From Conchocele bisecta (lineage: Eukaryota; Mollusca; Bivalvia; Lucinida; Thyasiridae): a stretch of DNA of 64,000 bases. Location: NCBI GenBank assembly GCA_029237695.1, contig CM055265.1, forward strand, positions 112,022,773 through 112,086,772. Reading direction: 5' to 3'. The position numbers were made by a program, and so were the translations under genes. The notes below the pieces were generated by a model. It ran no database searches. It was not told the origin of the DNA and worked only from the letters and a program-made list of their open reading frames with translations. Each line of letters opens with the position of its first letter. Position 1 is the stretch's first letter. Below, piece by piece: positions 21,803 to 33,451 of this stretch.

Positions 21803-22022
21803 TACAGTGGAACCTCTCTAAACCTAACACCAGTGAAACATTTCTGATATTATTATTGACGGGGTTATTAGTTATTTATCTCATGTGATAATGTCTGTTC
21901 ATGATCGCATAGCACACAACTATGGCTCTGAATAATCAAATACCTGATTTAAAGTGAAGCCTCTCTAAACCGGACACCCTGGGGACCTCCCAGGGTGTCC
22001 GGTTTAGAGAGGTTTCACAGTA
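21803..22022. mobile_element. D element, copy 3
   Basis: TACAGTGGAACCTCTCTAAA ... GTGTCCGGTTTAGAGAGG..CACAGTA. The inner palindrome ACACCCTGGGGACCTCCCAGGGTGT is intact. Confidence 0.85.
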
Positions 22023-22062
22023 TATGATTTTGTATAACAAATAAAGCTACTTCCATGGGTGA

Positions 22063-22215
22063 TGATCTAATATGACATTTATTAAACGAGTTTACTGATT
22101 TCATAAAATAATGAGGTCATGCCGAGTTTCTTATCAAGTCAGTTAACTATTTAATACATATTATATTAAATCAACACAGATGTGAGATGCAAAACATTGC
22201 AAAAGCACAGCATCA
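22063..22215 (+). repeat. X dispersed repeat, copy 2
   Basis: ATGACATTTATTAAACGAGT + TTACTGATTTCATAA, then GCCGAGTTTCTTATCAAGTC and TTTAATACATATTATATTAAA. Confidence 0.6.
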
Positions 22216-22355
22216 TACTAAGCTATAATAGTCGTCTAATATGGTTTTTATATCAGCCTCATTTGCATATCTATTACACAGGTGTATTATGAATTTTACA
22301 ATTACTATTGGCATACATGGTACTGGAATTGGTTACATCACATCAAAACGATATG

Positions 22356-22575
22356 TACAGTGGAAACTCTACAAACCGGACATCATGGGAAGTCCCCAGG
22401 GTGTCTGGTTTGGAGATGTTCCACTGTAAATCAGACATGTGAGCACTGTATGATGACACATTCTAGTGTTTTGCAATCATGAAAAGGCATTGTAATCAGA
22501 GATACATAACAGCGAAGCACGTCTAAGGTAAACATCTATATTTTCCAGAGTCCGGTTTAACGGGGTTCCACTGTA
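22356..22575. mobile_element. D element, copy 4
   Basis: TACAGTGGAAACTCTACAAA at the left, an inner inverted end GGTTTGGAGATGTTCCACTGTA at 22428, and an outer end GGTTTAACGGGGTTCCACTGTA. Body sequence between is shared only in part with other copies. Confidence 0.7.
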
Positions 22576-22666
22576 TTAGATTCTGAAATAGTTTATCAAA
22601 TGGACAGACAACTCTTATGAAATCAGACAGTGATTGTCGTCTACCGTTGTACAAGCAATACGTATA

Positions 22667-22729
22667 GCACGGTTCGTCCGCGTGTACGTGGAGATAATAC
22701 GCGAGCTTTACAAGCGGACAACCGTGCTC
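22667..22729. repeat. R hairpin, copy 1
   Basis: GCACGGTTCGTCCGCGTGTA ... AAGCGGACAACCGTGC. It shares the CGTTCGTCCGC..TGTACG arm and GATAAT..CGCGAGC centre with 49775-49872. Confidence 0.55.
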
Positions 22730-22755
22730 TAAGTAATTGATCTCACTCCCATATA

Positions 22756-23206
22756 CAAGGTGCATGATCACGTGGTTATAACAACAACAACAACAACAAC
22801 AGTGACTGAAAGTATTGAAATCTTGCCCACTCCAAAGTAAGTATTATTTGATATTTTCCTTAATATGAAACGGTTTTTGATGAAAAATGGCGCAGCAAAC
22901 GCGTCTTCATGAGCTGCATTCGGTCGTCCAGGGTGTTCGGCACAGACTTATGTCGTTTTTGCGAAGAATCGATTTCCGTGTCTACCGACGACACGGAAAT
23001 CGATTCTTCGCAAAAGCGACAGAAGTTTGGGCCAAAGTACCGAGACCACCAAATGCAGCTTAACAAGACGCGTTTGATGCGCCACATTTCATCAAAATCC
23101 GTTACGTACTAAGGACAATACAAAAGAATACGTACTTTGAAGCGGATGGATTCTGGAAGTTTCAGTACTTGTTGTTGTTGTTAGCACCACGTGAGCATAC
23201 ACCTTG
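22756..23206. mobile_element. FB-L foldback, copy 2
   Basis: CAAGGTGCATGATCACGTGG + AAC repeats at the left; GTT repeats and CACCACGTGAGCATACACCTTG at the right. The centre is ATTTCCGTGTC / GACACGGAAAT. Confidence 0.85.
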
Positions 23207-23273
23207 ATATACCCGTACTATGACTGGTTGTCCTGATAACACGGGAACAAAACTAGGGAATATGGGAGAAGTG

Positions 23274-23574
23274 TACGGAGCCCCGCAGGGACATGATTTA
23301 TTTTTATTAACTCGTTCCCACGAAATAACAATTCGTTCCCTCAATTTATTAATCCGTTCCCACGAAATAACGTATCAGGAGAAAGAATTGTTATATCGTG
23401 GGAACGAATTGTTATTTCGTGGGAACGAATTGTTAAATTGAGGAAACGAATTGTTAATTCGTGGGAAAGAATTGTTAATTCGTGGGAACGACTTGTTAAA
23501 TTGAGGGAACGAATTGTTATTTCGTGGGAACGAATTAATAAAAAAGAATTATACGTCCCCTGCGAGGCTCCGTA
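23274..23574. mobile_element. FB-C foldback, copy 4
   Basis: TACGGAGCCCCGCAGGGACA to GCGAGGCTCCGTA. GAAGTG flanks both sides (6-bp target duplication). Here the asymmetry is reversed: about three 21-bp units in the left arm and seven or eight in the right. Confidence 0.85.
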
Positions 23575-24174
23575 GAAGTGGGATCGCCATATACCGTCAT
23601 TCGTCGTTGTATGCATGCAATATGACAGGTGTTAGTACGCCAACTGTCATCTTAAAATACATTGAAATTTCAATTATAGACTCGTTTATGAATAAATTTC
23701 AAATAATGGTTTGCATACAAATTAATTAATATCGTAATAACATTTACATAAGTAGGGATTGGCTGACAAAGTCTAGCTGTTTAGCATTTGATACCGGTGT
23801 CCGGGTATTTAGATCAGGATATCAATTGTTAATTATGGGATACATTGCGACCTCTCGGTGAAGTTTAGTAATGATCGGACTAACGTATCAGGAGCCCACA
23901 AGGTCTCCCGAATGACACTGGGTAGATGGTCATCAATGTGAGGAAGCTATCGATGACGTTTAGTAATGATCGGATTGACGTATCAGGAGACATGTAACCT
24001 TTGGACGTACGTCAACATTGTTGACACCTACGTAGTCGCTAATGACGTCAACGTCGAAATGGTGACCGCTATGTCTCACTTTCCACTGACGTGGGTGACG
24101 CAAACAGTGAAGTTTGTCTATTATGGTGTCATCCTTGTTTTACTTATATCCTTTATGTTGATTATCTACCTATT
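23575..24174. other. Mostly unique; one short direct repeat
   Basis: TTTAGTAATGATCGGACTAA + CGTATCAGGAG at about 23864 is repeated at about 23958 with few changes. Nothing else seen. Confidence 0.5.
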
Positions 24175-24659
24175 TTAAAGTTACATGCCCATTCAATAGG
24201 CACAACGTGTTCTGTATATCAAAGACATCATCTGAGACATTTTCTTGCAAAATAAACATGCATTCACGATTATCCCACGTATTGATTGGCATTATTATAT
24301 ATTTTATATTAGACGTAAATGTTCACTCTGATCTCAGGGGTGATTACCGTGTTTCCTTAAAATGCCTCATTTGCATATGAAAATAGCCTGATACCACCGC
24401 GAGTCACGATCAGTAAAATACATATTACTAAATGATTATATCTCTATAGCGGGCACTCGTAATTTTTAGAACTGGTGGAATAGTGACACAATTTTACACT
24501 TATTTAATTCCTATAAAGAACAGTTTGTGCCTACTGAGTGGGGTCAGCGTCTAAGTGTACACACGAACGAACACGACAGGTTGGTTCCAACCTGTCGTGT
24601 TCGTTCGTGTGTGCACTTACACGCTGACCCCACTGTACTGAATGGGCGTGTACATTTAA
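24175..24659. mobile_element. F element, copy 3, with nested hairpin
   Basis: TTAA + AGTTACATGCCCATTCAATA at the left; GGGCGTGTACAT + TTAA at the right. It lies in the opposite orientation to copies 1 and 2. Near the right end it is split by a 97-bp palindrome. Confidence 0.75.
24539..24635. mobile_element. 97-bp perfect-type palindrome inside F
   Basis: GTGGGGTCAGCGTCTAAGTG ... CACTTACACGCTGACCCCAC, with apex ACACGACAGGTTGGTTCCAACCTGTCGTGT. TACTGA occurs on both sides, compatible with a target duplication (TA to TACTGA; the exact boundary is ambiguous). I saw no other copy in this window. Confidence 0.75.
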
Positions 24660-25054
24660 TAAAGAAAACGTATCCCAATGAAATCAACATTTGATTGAGT
24701 TTAGAGAGGATAGTAGCATTTGCTATCATTTTTCATTATTGCAATTTATTATGCGCATACGTTTTAATCATATGCAAAAATTTAATATGTTTAAATTTCC
24801 AAAATCCATCGTCGGATTTATATTGGAACAGACATTAGTAGTCGAAATTTCAAAGAGATATCAAAGCCATAGTTGAAGTCTAAGTTCATTCATTTATATT
24901 CTTATTTATAATATCATTCATACTCACCGAGCAAATACAATGGGTATAATATAAATCGGAAGGAACCTGCCACCTGGAGCAGGCTAATCTCCAGAGGTAA
25001 ACACGGTGTAACTTATGTATGGTGGGCAAAATACGTTACACGGCGACGCACCTG
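24660..25054. other. No supported feature
   Basis: AT-rich, apparently unique. Confidence 0.4.
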
Positions 25055-25100
25055 GGGGCCGTTTCACTAAACTTTGTACAACTAAAATGTTCGTAAGGGC
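25055..25100 (+). repeat. FB-E half element
   Basis: GGGGCCGTTTCACTAAACTT + TGTACAACTAAAATGTTCGTAAG; the rest of the element is missing. Confidence 0.7.
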
Positions 25101-25257
25101 ATGAATGAAAGTTTTCTCGAAATAACGTCTGAACGGCTAAAGATATGAGAATACTGACACCGGCATATGATGATGTAGTTGCGCTATCCCCATTCAAAGT
25201 CGCCCCGCTAGTTGCTAAGTGCTAAGCTATTTAGAATGAAAGTTGATCATTCATCCA

Positions 25258-25683
25258 CAAGGTGCATGATCACGTGGTTACAACAACAACAACAACGTCG
25301 CCCACTCCAAAGTAAATATTATTTGATATTTTCCTTAATATGCAACGGATTTTGATGAAATATGGCGCAGCAAACACGTCTTCATGAGCTGCATTTGGTG
25401 GTCCATGGAGTTTGGCACAGACTTATGTCGTTTTTCCGAATAATCGATTTCCGTGTCGGTAGACACGGAAATCGATTCTTCGCAACAACGACAGAAGTTT
25501 GGGCGAAAATACAGAGACCACCAAATGCAGCTTAACAAGACGCGTTTGATGCGCCATATGTCATTGAAATCCGTTACGTAATAAGGACACTATAACAGAA
25601 TACGTACTTTGAATCAGATCGATTCTGGAAATTTCAGTACTTGTTGTTGTTGTTGTTGTTGTTGTACGTGATCATACACCTTG
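25258..25683. mobile_element. FB-L foldback, copy 3
   Basis: CAAGGTGCATGATCACGTGG ... CGTGATCATACACCTTG, with an expanded (GTT)n run at the right. The centre is CGATTTCCGTGTCGGTAGACACGGAAATCG. Confidence 0.85.
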
Positions 25684-25724
25684 GTCCAGCAATTCACGTG
25701 ATCCCCAACAATGTAAGTACTTGT

Positions 25725-26065
25725 AGAAGTGTGCCTAACTTTGCAGGTGAGCAGACCGTCGGACTGCCACGCTGGCGACCCGGGTTCGATTCAGGTTCAG
25801 TTACAGGGCGTCAGTTTTTTTATTTCTGAGATACTTTGTATTTCCTGCTATACTAGTCCTTTCGGATGGGGACTTTAAAAAGGCGGTCCCGTGTATCAGA
25901 TTTGAAGGAGAGTCTGTGCATGTTAAAGTACCAGAGGGGACTATTCTAATAAGAGCTGGGTCCCCTGGGGCCGGTTTTCTCTGTATCCACCTCCTTCATT
26001 TATGCTCTTCGTGGGAGACGATATAAAAGGTCGTCGACCCAGTGCCGTCGTTAAATCCAACTATT
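25725..26065 (+). mobile_element. Candidate tRNA-derived SINE with conserved body
   Basis: GGGTTCGATTC (25782-25792) is a good RNA polymerase III B box, preceded about 40 bp upstream by an A-box-like GGTGAGCAGACCG region. The body has TTTCGGATGGGGACTTTAAA + AAGGCGGTCCCGTGT and a 3' part with CGACGATATAAAAGG-like CGTCGACCCAGTGCCGTCG. I recall similar bodies in invertebrate SINEs with conserved central domains; I cannot verify the family. It follows FB-L copy 3 directly. Confidence 0.6.
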
Positions 26066-26488
26066 TACATTTAGTTTGCAGGTGCGAGTGACGTACATTT
26101 CACATCGTATTCTTACACACTGATGTTTGCGGTTTGTACGTAAAGTGCAATAAGTCCGTTCTATTCACGCACGCGTTGTACAAAGTAAAGTCAAGACTTA
26201 GACACAGCTGGGCAATAGTACATTTACATATATCCTTGACTAGATAAGAATCGTCTCTAACCGCAGCACGATCGACGCCGCTCGCGCCTTGTACTGGCGC
26301 AATTAACACCGTCTCACTTCCGCCGGAAATGAAATGTTGCGCGCAAAAAAGATGAGAATACATTCTCATAAACATATATTGCTTTAAACAATAATTATTA
26401 AGTCACATGTTGCAGATTTAAAGGGGCATATCAGGATTTTTTTAAACTGCATGTACTATAAAAAAAATGTGTTTTCATCATGGCCCTA
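26066..26488. other. No supported feature
   Basis: A 91-codon minus-strand frame here shows no domain. Confidence 0.4.
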
Positions 26489-26671
26489 TGCAAAGTGGTT
26501 TAATTGAAGATATATGACGATATAGGTACAATAAATACATGTATCGGATTTCCTATCTTGTTGCGTTCAACAAGATAGAAAATCTGATACTTACGTACCG
26601 ATATCGGTGAAAATTGACACAACCCAGCAATCCTACTATCGTCATATATCTTCAATTAAACCACTTTACAC
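26489..26671. repeat. T foldback, single copy
   Basis: GCAAAGTGGTTTAATTGAAG + ATATATGACGAT at the left pairs with ATCGTCATATATCTTCAATT + AAACCACTTT at the right. An inner hairpin CTATCTTGTTG..CAACAAGATAG is included. Confidence 0.75.
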
Positions 26672-26696
26672 AGCATTTACTAGTATATTGCTTGTT

Positions 26697-26833
26697 AGAA
26701 GCATGATGGGTGTTTCATTGACGGTATGACAAAGAGTGCAGATCCTGATCAGACTGTGCGGATGCACAGGCTGATCTGGATCTACATTGGTCACAAAACC
26801 CATAATCCCCATTTATCCAGTCATAGCCATATA
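26697..26833. repeat. FB-A foldback, left part missing
   Basis: Contains GCAGATCCTGATCAGACTG / CACAGGCTGATCTGGATC and the right end CAGTCATAGCCATAT. The left subterminal third is absent. Confidence 0.7.
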
Positions 26834-26936
26834 ATGATAACATTGAAGAAGCTGGTGATTAGTGGTATCCTGTATATATATTGTGTTCCATGGACACTGT
26901 TTTGGTTTGGGTCATCAATACTATGTTCAACATGGA

Positions 26937-27212
26937 CAGGGGCGGATCTAGAGGGGGTGGGGGTTGTCCGGGGTTGCACCCCCTCCCCCCCCCCCCCCCC
27001 GTCCAGCCACGGAGTTTACATAGATCACAGTTTACCACCAGTCGGAGTCTGAATTTAAATGCCGTAAAACACAGGAAAGTGCATTGCGAACGGTAACTCT
27101 TGCAATTACTGCCGTACCGTCCGTAGCTAGTAGATTGCAAGATACCTTCGCAACTAGACAAACCCCCCCCCCCCACCCCACCCCTGTTCCCCAAATGTTG
27201 GATCCGCCCCTG
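26937..27212. mobile_element. Y element, copy 2
   Basis: CAGGGGCGGATCTAGAGGGG at the left and TTGGATCCGCCCCTG at the right; ATGGA flanks both sides (5-bp target duplication). Contains two long C runs. Open frames across it follow the C/G tracts and are not considered genes. Confidence 0.75.
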
Positions 27213-27459
27213 ATGGATGCTGAAAGTGGAACATATGTTGTTGACGTTGCTAAACGTTTTGTGGTTACATAAAACATGCACATTGTTGTCGGCGGTTTTT
27301 GTGGCCAGCTGAAGTGTAGGATACATCCATTTAACGTGGAAAGTGTCTATGTATGCGGAAATGCCAATATTGTTCGTTGGTGCAAGTGGTGGACATGGAT
27401 GTAACTTAATGCGGGACCAGCTGGTTGTGCGTCGTCTTAAAACTAATTGAGACAAGCCA
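27213..27459. other. No supported feature
   Basis: No coding or repeat signal. Confidence 0.4.
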
Positions 27460-27693
27460 CGTGATTGTTTACCTTGGAAGATGTGCGAATTTTCATGAAA
27501 AGTATTTACAAAGACTGTGATATTTTCCTCAAATGACGTCTAAAGTTAATTTTGCTAGCAAATGCGGAATCCTATTCTGAGATTTTTGTCAACTTTCGAC
27601 GTAGTTTACAGCAAATAACACATATTTTGTAAATACTGTTCACGACATATCGCACATATCTTCTTAGGTACATAGTCACATGGCTTGTTTCAT
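27460..27693. mobile_element. FB-N foldback, copy 2
   Basis: TGAGACAAGCCACGTGATTG at the left and CACATGGCTTGTTTCA at the right. Inner segments TATTTACAAAGACTGTGATA and CAAATGACGTCTAAAG mirror copies at 1751 and 51465. Confidence 0.65.
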
Positions 27694-27694
27694 G

Positions 27695-27931
27695 CACGGG
27701 TGGAAGACTCGGACCTGTGACACAAATAATGCCCATTACAAAACATCCATTACCCCACCCATTTGGTCTCATACAGTACTATATTATATTATAGTATAGT
27801 CACATGTCCGAGTCTTCCACCTGTTCATTATACTATAATATAATATAGTACTGTATGAGACCAAGTGGGTGGGGTAATGTATTTTTTGTAATGGGCATTA
27901 TTTGTGTCACTTGTCCGAGTCTTCCACCTGT
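27695..27931. repeat. U foldback, long-armed
   Basis: GGTGGAAGACTCGGACCTGT + GACACAAATAATGCCCATTA ... its complement and ACTTGTCCGAGTCTTCCACCTG. Inner arms CATTACCCCACCCATTTGGT and ACTATATTATATTATAGTAT. The motif GTCCGAGTCTTCCACCTG also appears near the apex (27808). Similar arms occur at 62184-62307. Confidence 0.75.
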
Positions 27932-28207
27932 GGTTTCACGTATCACACAAGCCAGTGTATGTGTGTGCGTGATTTTGGGCAACCAACAAACCAACACACA
28001 CTCCACAATGGGAATGTAACGTGCATCATCAGTCAATTCAGCGAGGTCGTACGTGCATGCATTGCAAATTGTTCCGTATACGACATTTATATAAATACGT
28101 GTATTATATTATTTTCATGTGTACTTATCATGTTCATGTAATTCATATTGGTTATTCAGTTCATGTGAAAACAGTTCCCATAGTTAATACAAATTTACAA
28201 TGGAATC

Positions 28208-28958
28208 CAGGGGCTGGTTTCACTAAGCTTCGTGCGACTAAAATATTCGTAAGTATAAACTTATGATATTCTGTAAATTTTTAAAGGTACATGCCCACTC
28301 AGTAGGCACAACATGTTCTTTATATCATAGACATCATCTTAGACATTTCCTGGCAAAATAAAACATTCATTCACCATTGCCACACGTATTGTTTGACATT
28401 ATTAAACATTGTATATCGGAAGTAAATTTCAACACTGATATCAGGGGCGATAACCCTGTTTCCTTAAAATGTTAACGGACATTACTATTTATTGTCTGTA
28501 TTTATTTTTCAATGTGCAATGATCATACTTTATAATCTGTAGAAAATATTAGGTTTTCAGGTGACACATTAAATTAGTATAAATAATTAAAACATATCAT
28601 GCCTCATTTGCATGTGAAAATAGCCTTATACCACCGCGCGTCACTGTCAGTAAAATAAATATTACTACATGATTATACATGTATAGCGGCCACTCGTAAT
28701 GTTTAGAACTGGTGGAATAGTGACACAATTATACACTTATTTAATGCATATAAAGAACAGAATGTGCCTACTGAGTGGGTATGTACCTTTAACAATGTTT
28801 TCTTGCAAACAAGTATTGGATTTACATTTATTGAGCGTAGGCTGCATATGCAGCCTATGCTCAATAAATGTAAATCCATCAATTTAAATTTCCAGACGAT
28901 CCTAAATTTGCACTTACGAACATTTTAGTCGTACGAAGTTTAGTGAAACGGTCCCCAG
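28208..28958. mobile_element. FB-E foldback, copy 2, split by F
   Basis: CAGGGGCTGGTTTCACTAAG ... AGTGAAACGGTCCCCAG. The palindromic centre AGGCTGCATATGCAGCCTATGCTC is at 28849-28862. Compared with the copy at 61599, the target ...CATTAACAA is interrupted exactly at TTAA by F. Confidence 0.85.
28281..28792. mobile_element. F element, copy 4, nested in FB-E
   Basis: TTAA at 28281-28284 and 28789-28792 flank AGGTACATGCCCACTCAGTA ... CACTGAGTGGGTATGTACCT-type ends. Because the empty site is known from other FB-E copies, the TTAA duplication is directly visible. Same orientation class as copy 3. Confidence 0.85.
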
Positions 28959-29194
28959 GTGTCTGTTTTAGAGGGCTTCCAATGAACAGACATGCTCGTA
29001 TCGTGTTGGTTTCTTAGGTTTAAATACGTTCTTCTGTGTGTTTAGAAACCATACAATATCCATGGCACCCAAATATACAACTTGGTACTTCGTATGCACA
29101 GCTCTGTAAATTTATTTAAAGGCAGAGCTGGGTATTTCGCATGTACAGCTAGGTGCTCTGCAATCGACACCCAAATGTGGATTATCGGCCCAAT

Positions 29195-29490
29195 CTGTAG
29201 CCTATTTCACAAAAAAAATGCTAAGCATACTTATCTAGCGAAGTGTACTTTGAGGGAGTAATCATTTATTTTTCCCGAAATGGATTATTCCATATAGAAC
29301 TAACGACTGCATATAGTTCATGATTAAAAGTATGCATACTTAGTATACTGAAGTTATTACATTATCACAGCCAAAATGGATGTGATAATGTAATAAATTC
29401 AGTATAATAAAAAATGCATTCTTAAATTGAAAATTTCTCCCTCAAAGTGTACTAAGCAATTTACTTTGCAATTTTGGTGAAATATGCTAT
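29195..29490. mobile_element. FB-G foldback MITE, copy 4
   Basis: CTGTAGCCTATTTCACAAAA to GGTGAAATATGC. The central hairpin CATTATCACAGCCAAAATGGATGTGATAATG carries one mismatch. Confidence 0.75.
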
Positions 29491-29629
29491 TGTATTTACA
29501 GCTGGATACTTTTACACCATAATCCGTAACTCGATTTCTTTTAATACTGGAAAATGTGTCTACATCGTTACTATGGCAATAACACACATTTTTTTCCTGT
29601 CCCCTGATCTCTAATAACATTTTCTACAA

Positions 29630-29876
29630 TAACCCTTAAGCGCCATTTTAGCTCGTTCACCACTATACACCTCCATAGTAGTAGTGTTTACAAACAGTGT
29701 AGATACATATGAGTCCGCTCATACCGAGCCGTCTCATCGGCATCTGCACTTTTTTGCAAGCACTTTTCATATTTTTCGTAGAAAAAAAACCCCACTCACC
29801 CCTTTTTGACAATTGTATGCTTCGGAAAACCAACATATCACAGTCAATTCCAGTTAATTAGGGGTGAAAGGGTTAA
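29630..29876. mobile_element. FB-B foldback, copy 2
   Basis: TAACCCTTAAG at the left and AGGGGTGAAAGGGTTAA at the right. Core CCGCTCATACCGAGCC / GAGCCGTCTCATCGGCATC, followed by AACCCCACTCACCCC. Confidence 0.7.
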
Positions 29877-30098
29877 TACAGTGAAACCTCTCTAAACCGG
29901 ACACCCCAGGGTGTCTGGCTTAGGGTGTCCGGATTAGAGAGGTTTCACTGTAAATCAGGCATTCGATCATTCTGCGCCATAGTTGTGTGCTATGCGATCA
30001 CGAACATACATTATCACATGAGATAAATGACCAAGAAACTAATCAAAAATAAGATCGCAGGTGTGTTTTGGTGTCCAGTTTAGAGAGGTTCAACTGTA
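29877..30098. mobile_element. D element, copy 5
   Basis: TACAGTGAAACCTCTCTAAA, inner repeat of GGTGTCCGGATTAGAGAGGT, a body with TCATTCTGCGCCATAGTTGT and GACAT..CACATGAGATAAATGACC, and right end GTTTAGAGAGGTTCAACTGTA. It abuts FB-B copy 2. Confidence 0.85.
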
Positions 30099-30380
30099 CT
30101 GGAAAATGTAACTGTCTAAACATTCTGTCTATCGCCACAATTACAATACCACACATTCTGCCCGTTGACCACCCATAGTATATATTTTACACAATGATTG
30201 AGGAATCAGTTTACGTGGGAGATAACCTCATAGATGTGTTTCATTACAAGCGGCGCCACTGGAGTAGGCTAGAGGGAGGTTAACTAGTCCAGAAGCTAAC
30301 TGTCTATTAACCTGGGTGATTCAGAAAAACCGTACACCGAATACTGTTACTTTGCGTATTGTAGTACCACCGAATATATA
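30099..30380. other. No supported feature
   Basis: Nothing recognised. Confidence 0.4.
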
Positions 30381-30625
30381 CGGTAGCTTAAAAGGGACAT
30401 GTGTAGATGTTTTTCTATATTGTTCCCACAATAGTGCAGCTCGTTCCCACGAGATAGCACCTCGTTCAAACGACATATTCAACCAACAGAATAGCAGATA
30501 CTACTCCGCCATCTTGAATGACAATGATATGAACTTTCGACTGGCTGACTACCTCATGGGAACGAGATGCTATGTCGTGATAAAGAGATAGTAAAAATGC
30601 TACTTATGTCTCTTTTAAGCTGCCG
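30381..30625. mobile_element. Diverged relative of FB-C
   Basis: CGGTAGCTTAAAAGGGACAT at the left and ATGTCTCTTTTAAGCTGCCG at the right, i.e. a different terminal repeat ending in the same GGGACATG as FB-C. Inside are CTCGTTCCCACGAGATAGCA and CATGGGAACGAGATGCTATG, which use the GTTCCCACGA motif but not the 21-bp unit array. Confidence 0.6.
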
Positions 30626-30721
30626 TAGATATGTCTACATGAAATACACACACAAAATGGCTAATTGCATATAAAATCAATACAGTAGAACCGCGCTAAG
30701 CCGAATTTCCTGAAAACATAA

Positions 30722-30966
30722 ATATGGCTGTTACTGAAGAAATGGGGCTTATGCTTTTTTTTAACAGTGTAGATCCAGATCAGCCTGTGCATCCGCACAG
30801 TCTGATCAGGATCTGCATTGTTCGCCTATCCATCAATGAAACATCGTTCATGCTTCTAACGAGCAATGCAGTTCGTAGTCAGGCTACAGGAGTGTGCTAT
30901 TTGATCACGAGCTACACTGGCTACAAATCCCATTAGCCCTATTTCTCCAGTCACAGTCGCAAATGT
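30722..30966. mobile_element. FB-A foldback MITE, near full length
   Basis: ATATGGCTGTTACTGAAGAA to TCTCCAGTCACAGTCGCAAAT. Core GTAGATCCAGATCAGCCTG / ACAGTCTGATCAGGATCTGC is perfect; the spacer TCCATCAATGAAACATCGTT is shared. Confidence 0.85.
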
Positions 30967-31738
30967 GTTTAATGTTGGTGTTTGTCATTAAGAGATACTA
31001 TCACCTAATTATGAGTTACTATTTCCTAATTAGGACTTAGTATCTCCTAATTAGGAGTTAGTACGACAATTATTTTAGCATTGGCACCAGGACGCTTCCA
31101 TAGTTTCTGTACTATTACATTAATCAAGCCATGAAACGAATAACGTTGTGTGCTATATTTCATTTTTAAAGAAAGAAAACTTTTGGCGGCACATCAGATT
31201 TGTCTCAATCAATCAAGCATGCATGTGTTCATATAGAAAAATAGGAAATAAACAGCAGACACAAAATTCAATTGAGCGTGGTAGTGATTTATTCATGCTA
31301 TTGTATTATGTAAGGAGAACGCCCCTCATTGTTTCGTGTGTAGATGAACAATCCATATCCAACATCATAATGTCAATAATTTAGCTCAACAAAACACTTC
31401 AGCTGTAATATTCGCGATAAAACCTCGTTCAATCTGGTGTTATATTTCCGCTGGGAAACCCACCCTAAAATATTACATAAACACGCTTTTAAGTGGTTTA
31501 ACAGTGCGGAACACAACACTGAATATATAATTTATAAATCCGCAAACAAAATGATCCGTATGTATCTTCGCAAATTTTAACGTGATAGGCAATTCTTATT
31601 TATCTTTAGCTTCTACTTAGCGTACAATATCGAATATATTACAATATTGTAGCCGTATTTGCATAATAAACTCCTTTTTATGAGCTATTTACTATCCCAA
31701 GCGTAGTAATATCGATTCGGCTGACCTGCGTTGCGCGC
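30967..31738. other. Region upstream of the Runx exon
   Basis: Local direct/inverted TCCTAATTAGGA motifs (31008-31062) are the only structure seen. From about 31070 to 31738 the sequence shows no repeat shared with the window, an unusually clean stretch, compatible with promoter-proximal DNA. Confidence 0.5.
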
Positions 31739-31776
31739 TGAGTCAACCAATCATATCAAGGAGTGGTATTGGTAAA

Positions 31777-31782
31777 ACCACG
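31777..31782 (-). promoter_or_regulatory. Runx-type site ACCACG
   Basis: Complement CGTGGT fits YGYGGT, the known Runx consensus. Position about 100 bp before the ATG. Confidence 0.45.
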
Positions 31783-31806
31783 CATTACTGGAAGGCCATT
31801 CATAAA

Positions 31807-31812
31807 ACCGCA
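31807..31812 (-). promoter_or_regulatory. Runx-type site ACCGCA
   Basis: Complement TGCGGT is a canonical Runx core, embedded in AAAACCGCAA. Confidence 0.5.
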
Positions 31813-31835
31813 AGCGTTGTTATCGGTTGTACTAA

Positions 31836-33451
<1,616 letters not shown>

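Larger units (their letters stand above)
28196..28990. mobile_element. Probable D element remnant hosting FB-E
   Basis: TTACAATGGAATC to the left of FB-E and AGGTGTCTGTTTTAGAGGGC + TTCCAATG to its right match the two ends of D elements. The D identification rests on short flanks, so it is moderate. Confidence 0.45.

Noticed and set aside
25782..25792. tRNA gene at the B-box sequence
   Set aside because: No cloverleaf or acceptor stem could be closed; it fits a SINE head better.
26859..27455. 198-codon minus-strand frame
   Set aside because: Passes through C/G runs of a Y element and has no recognisable domain.
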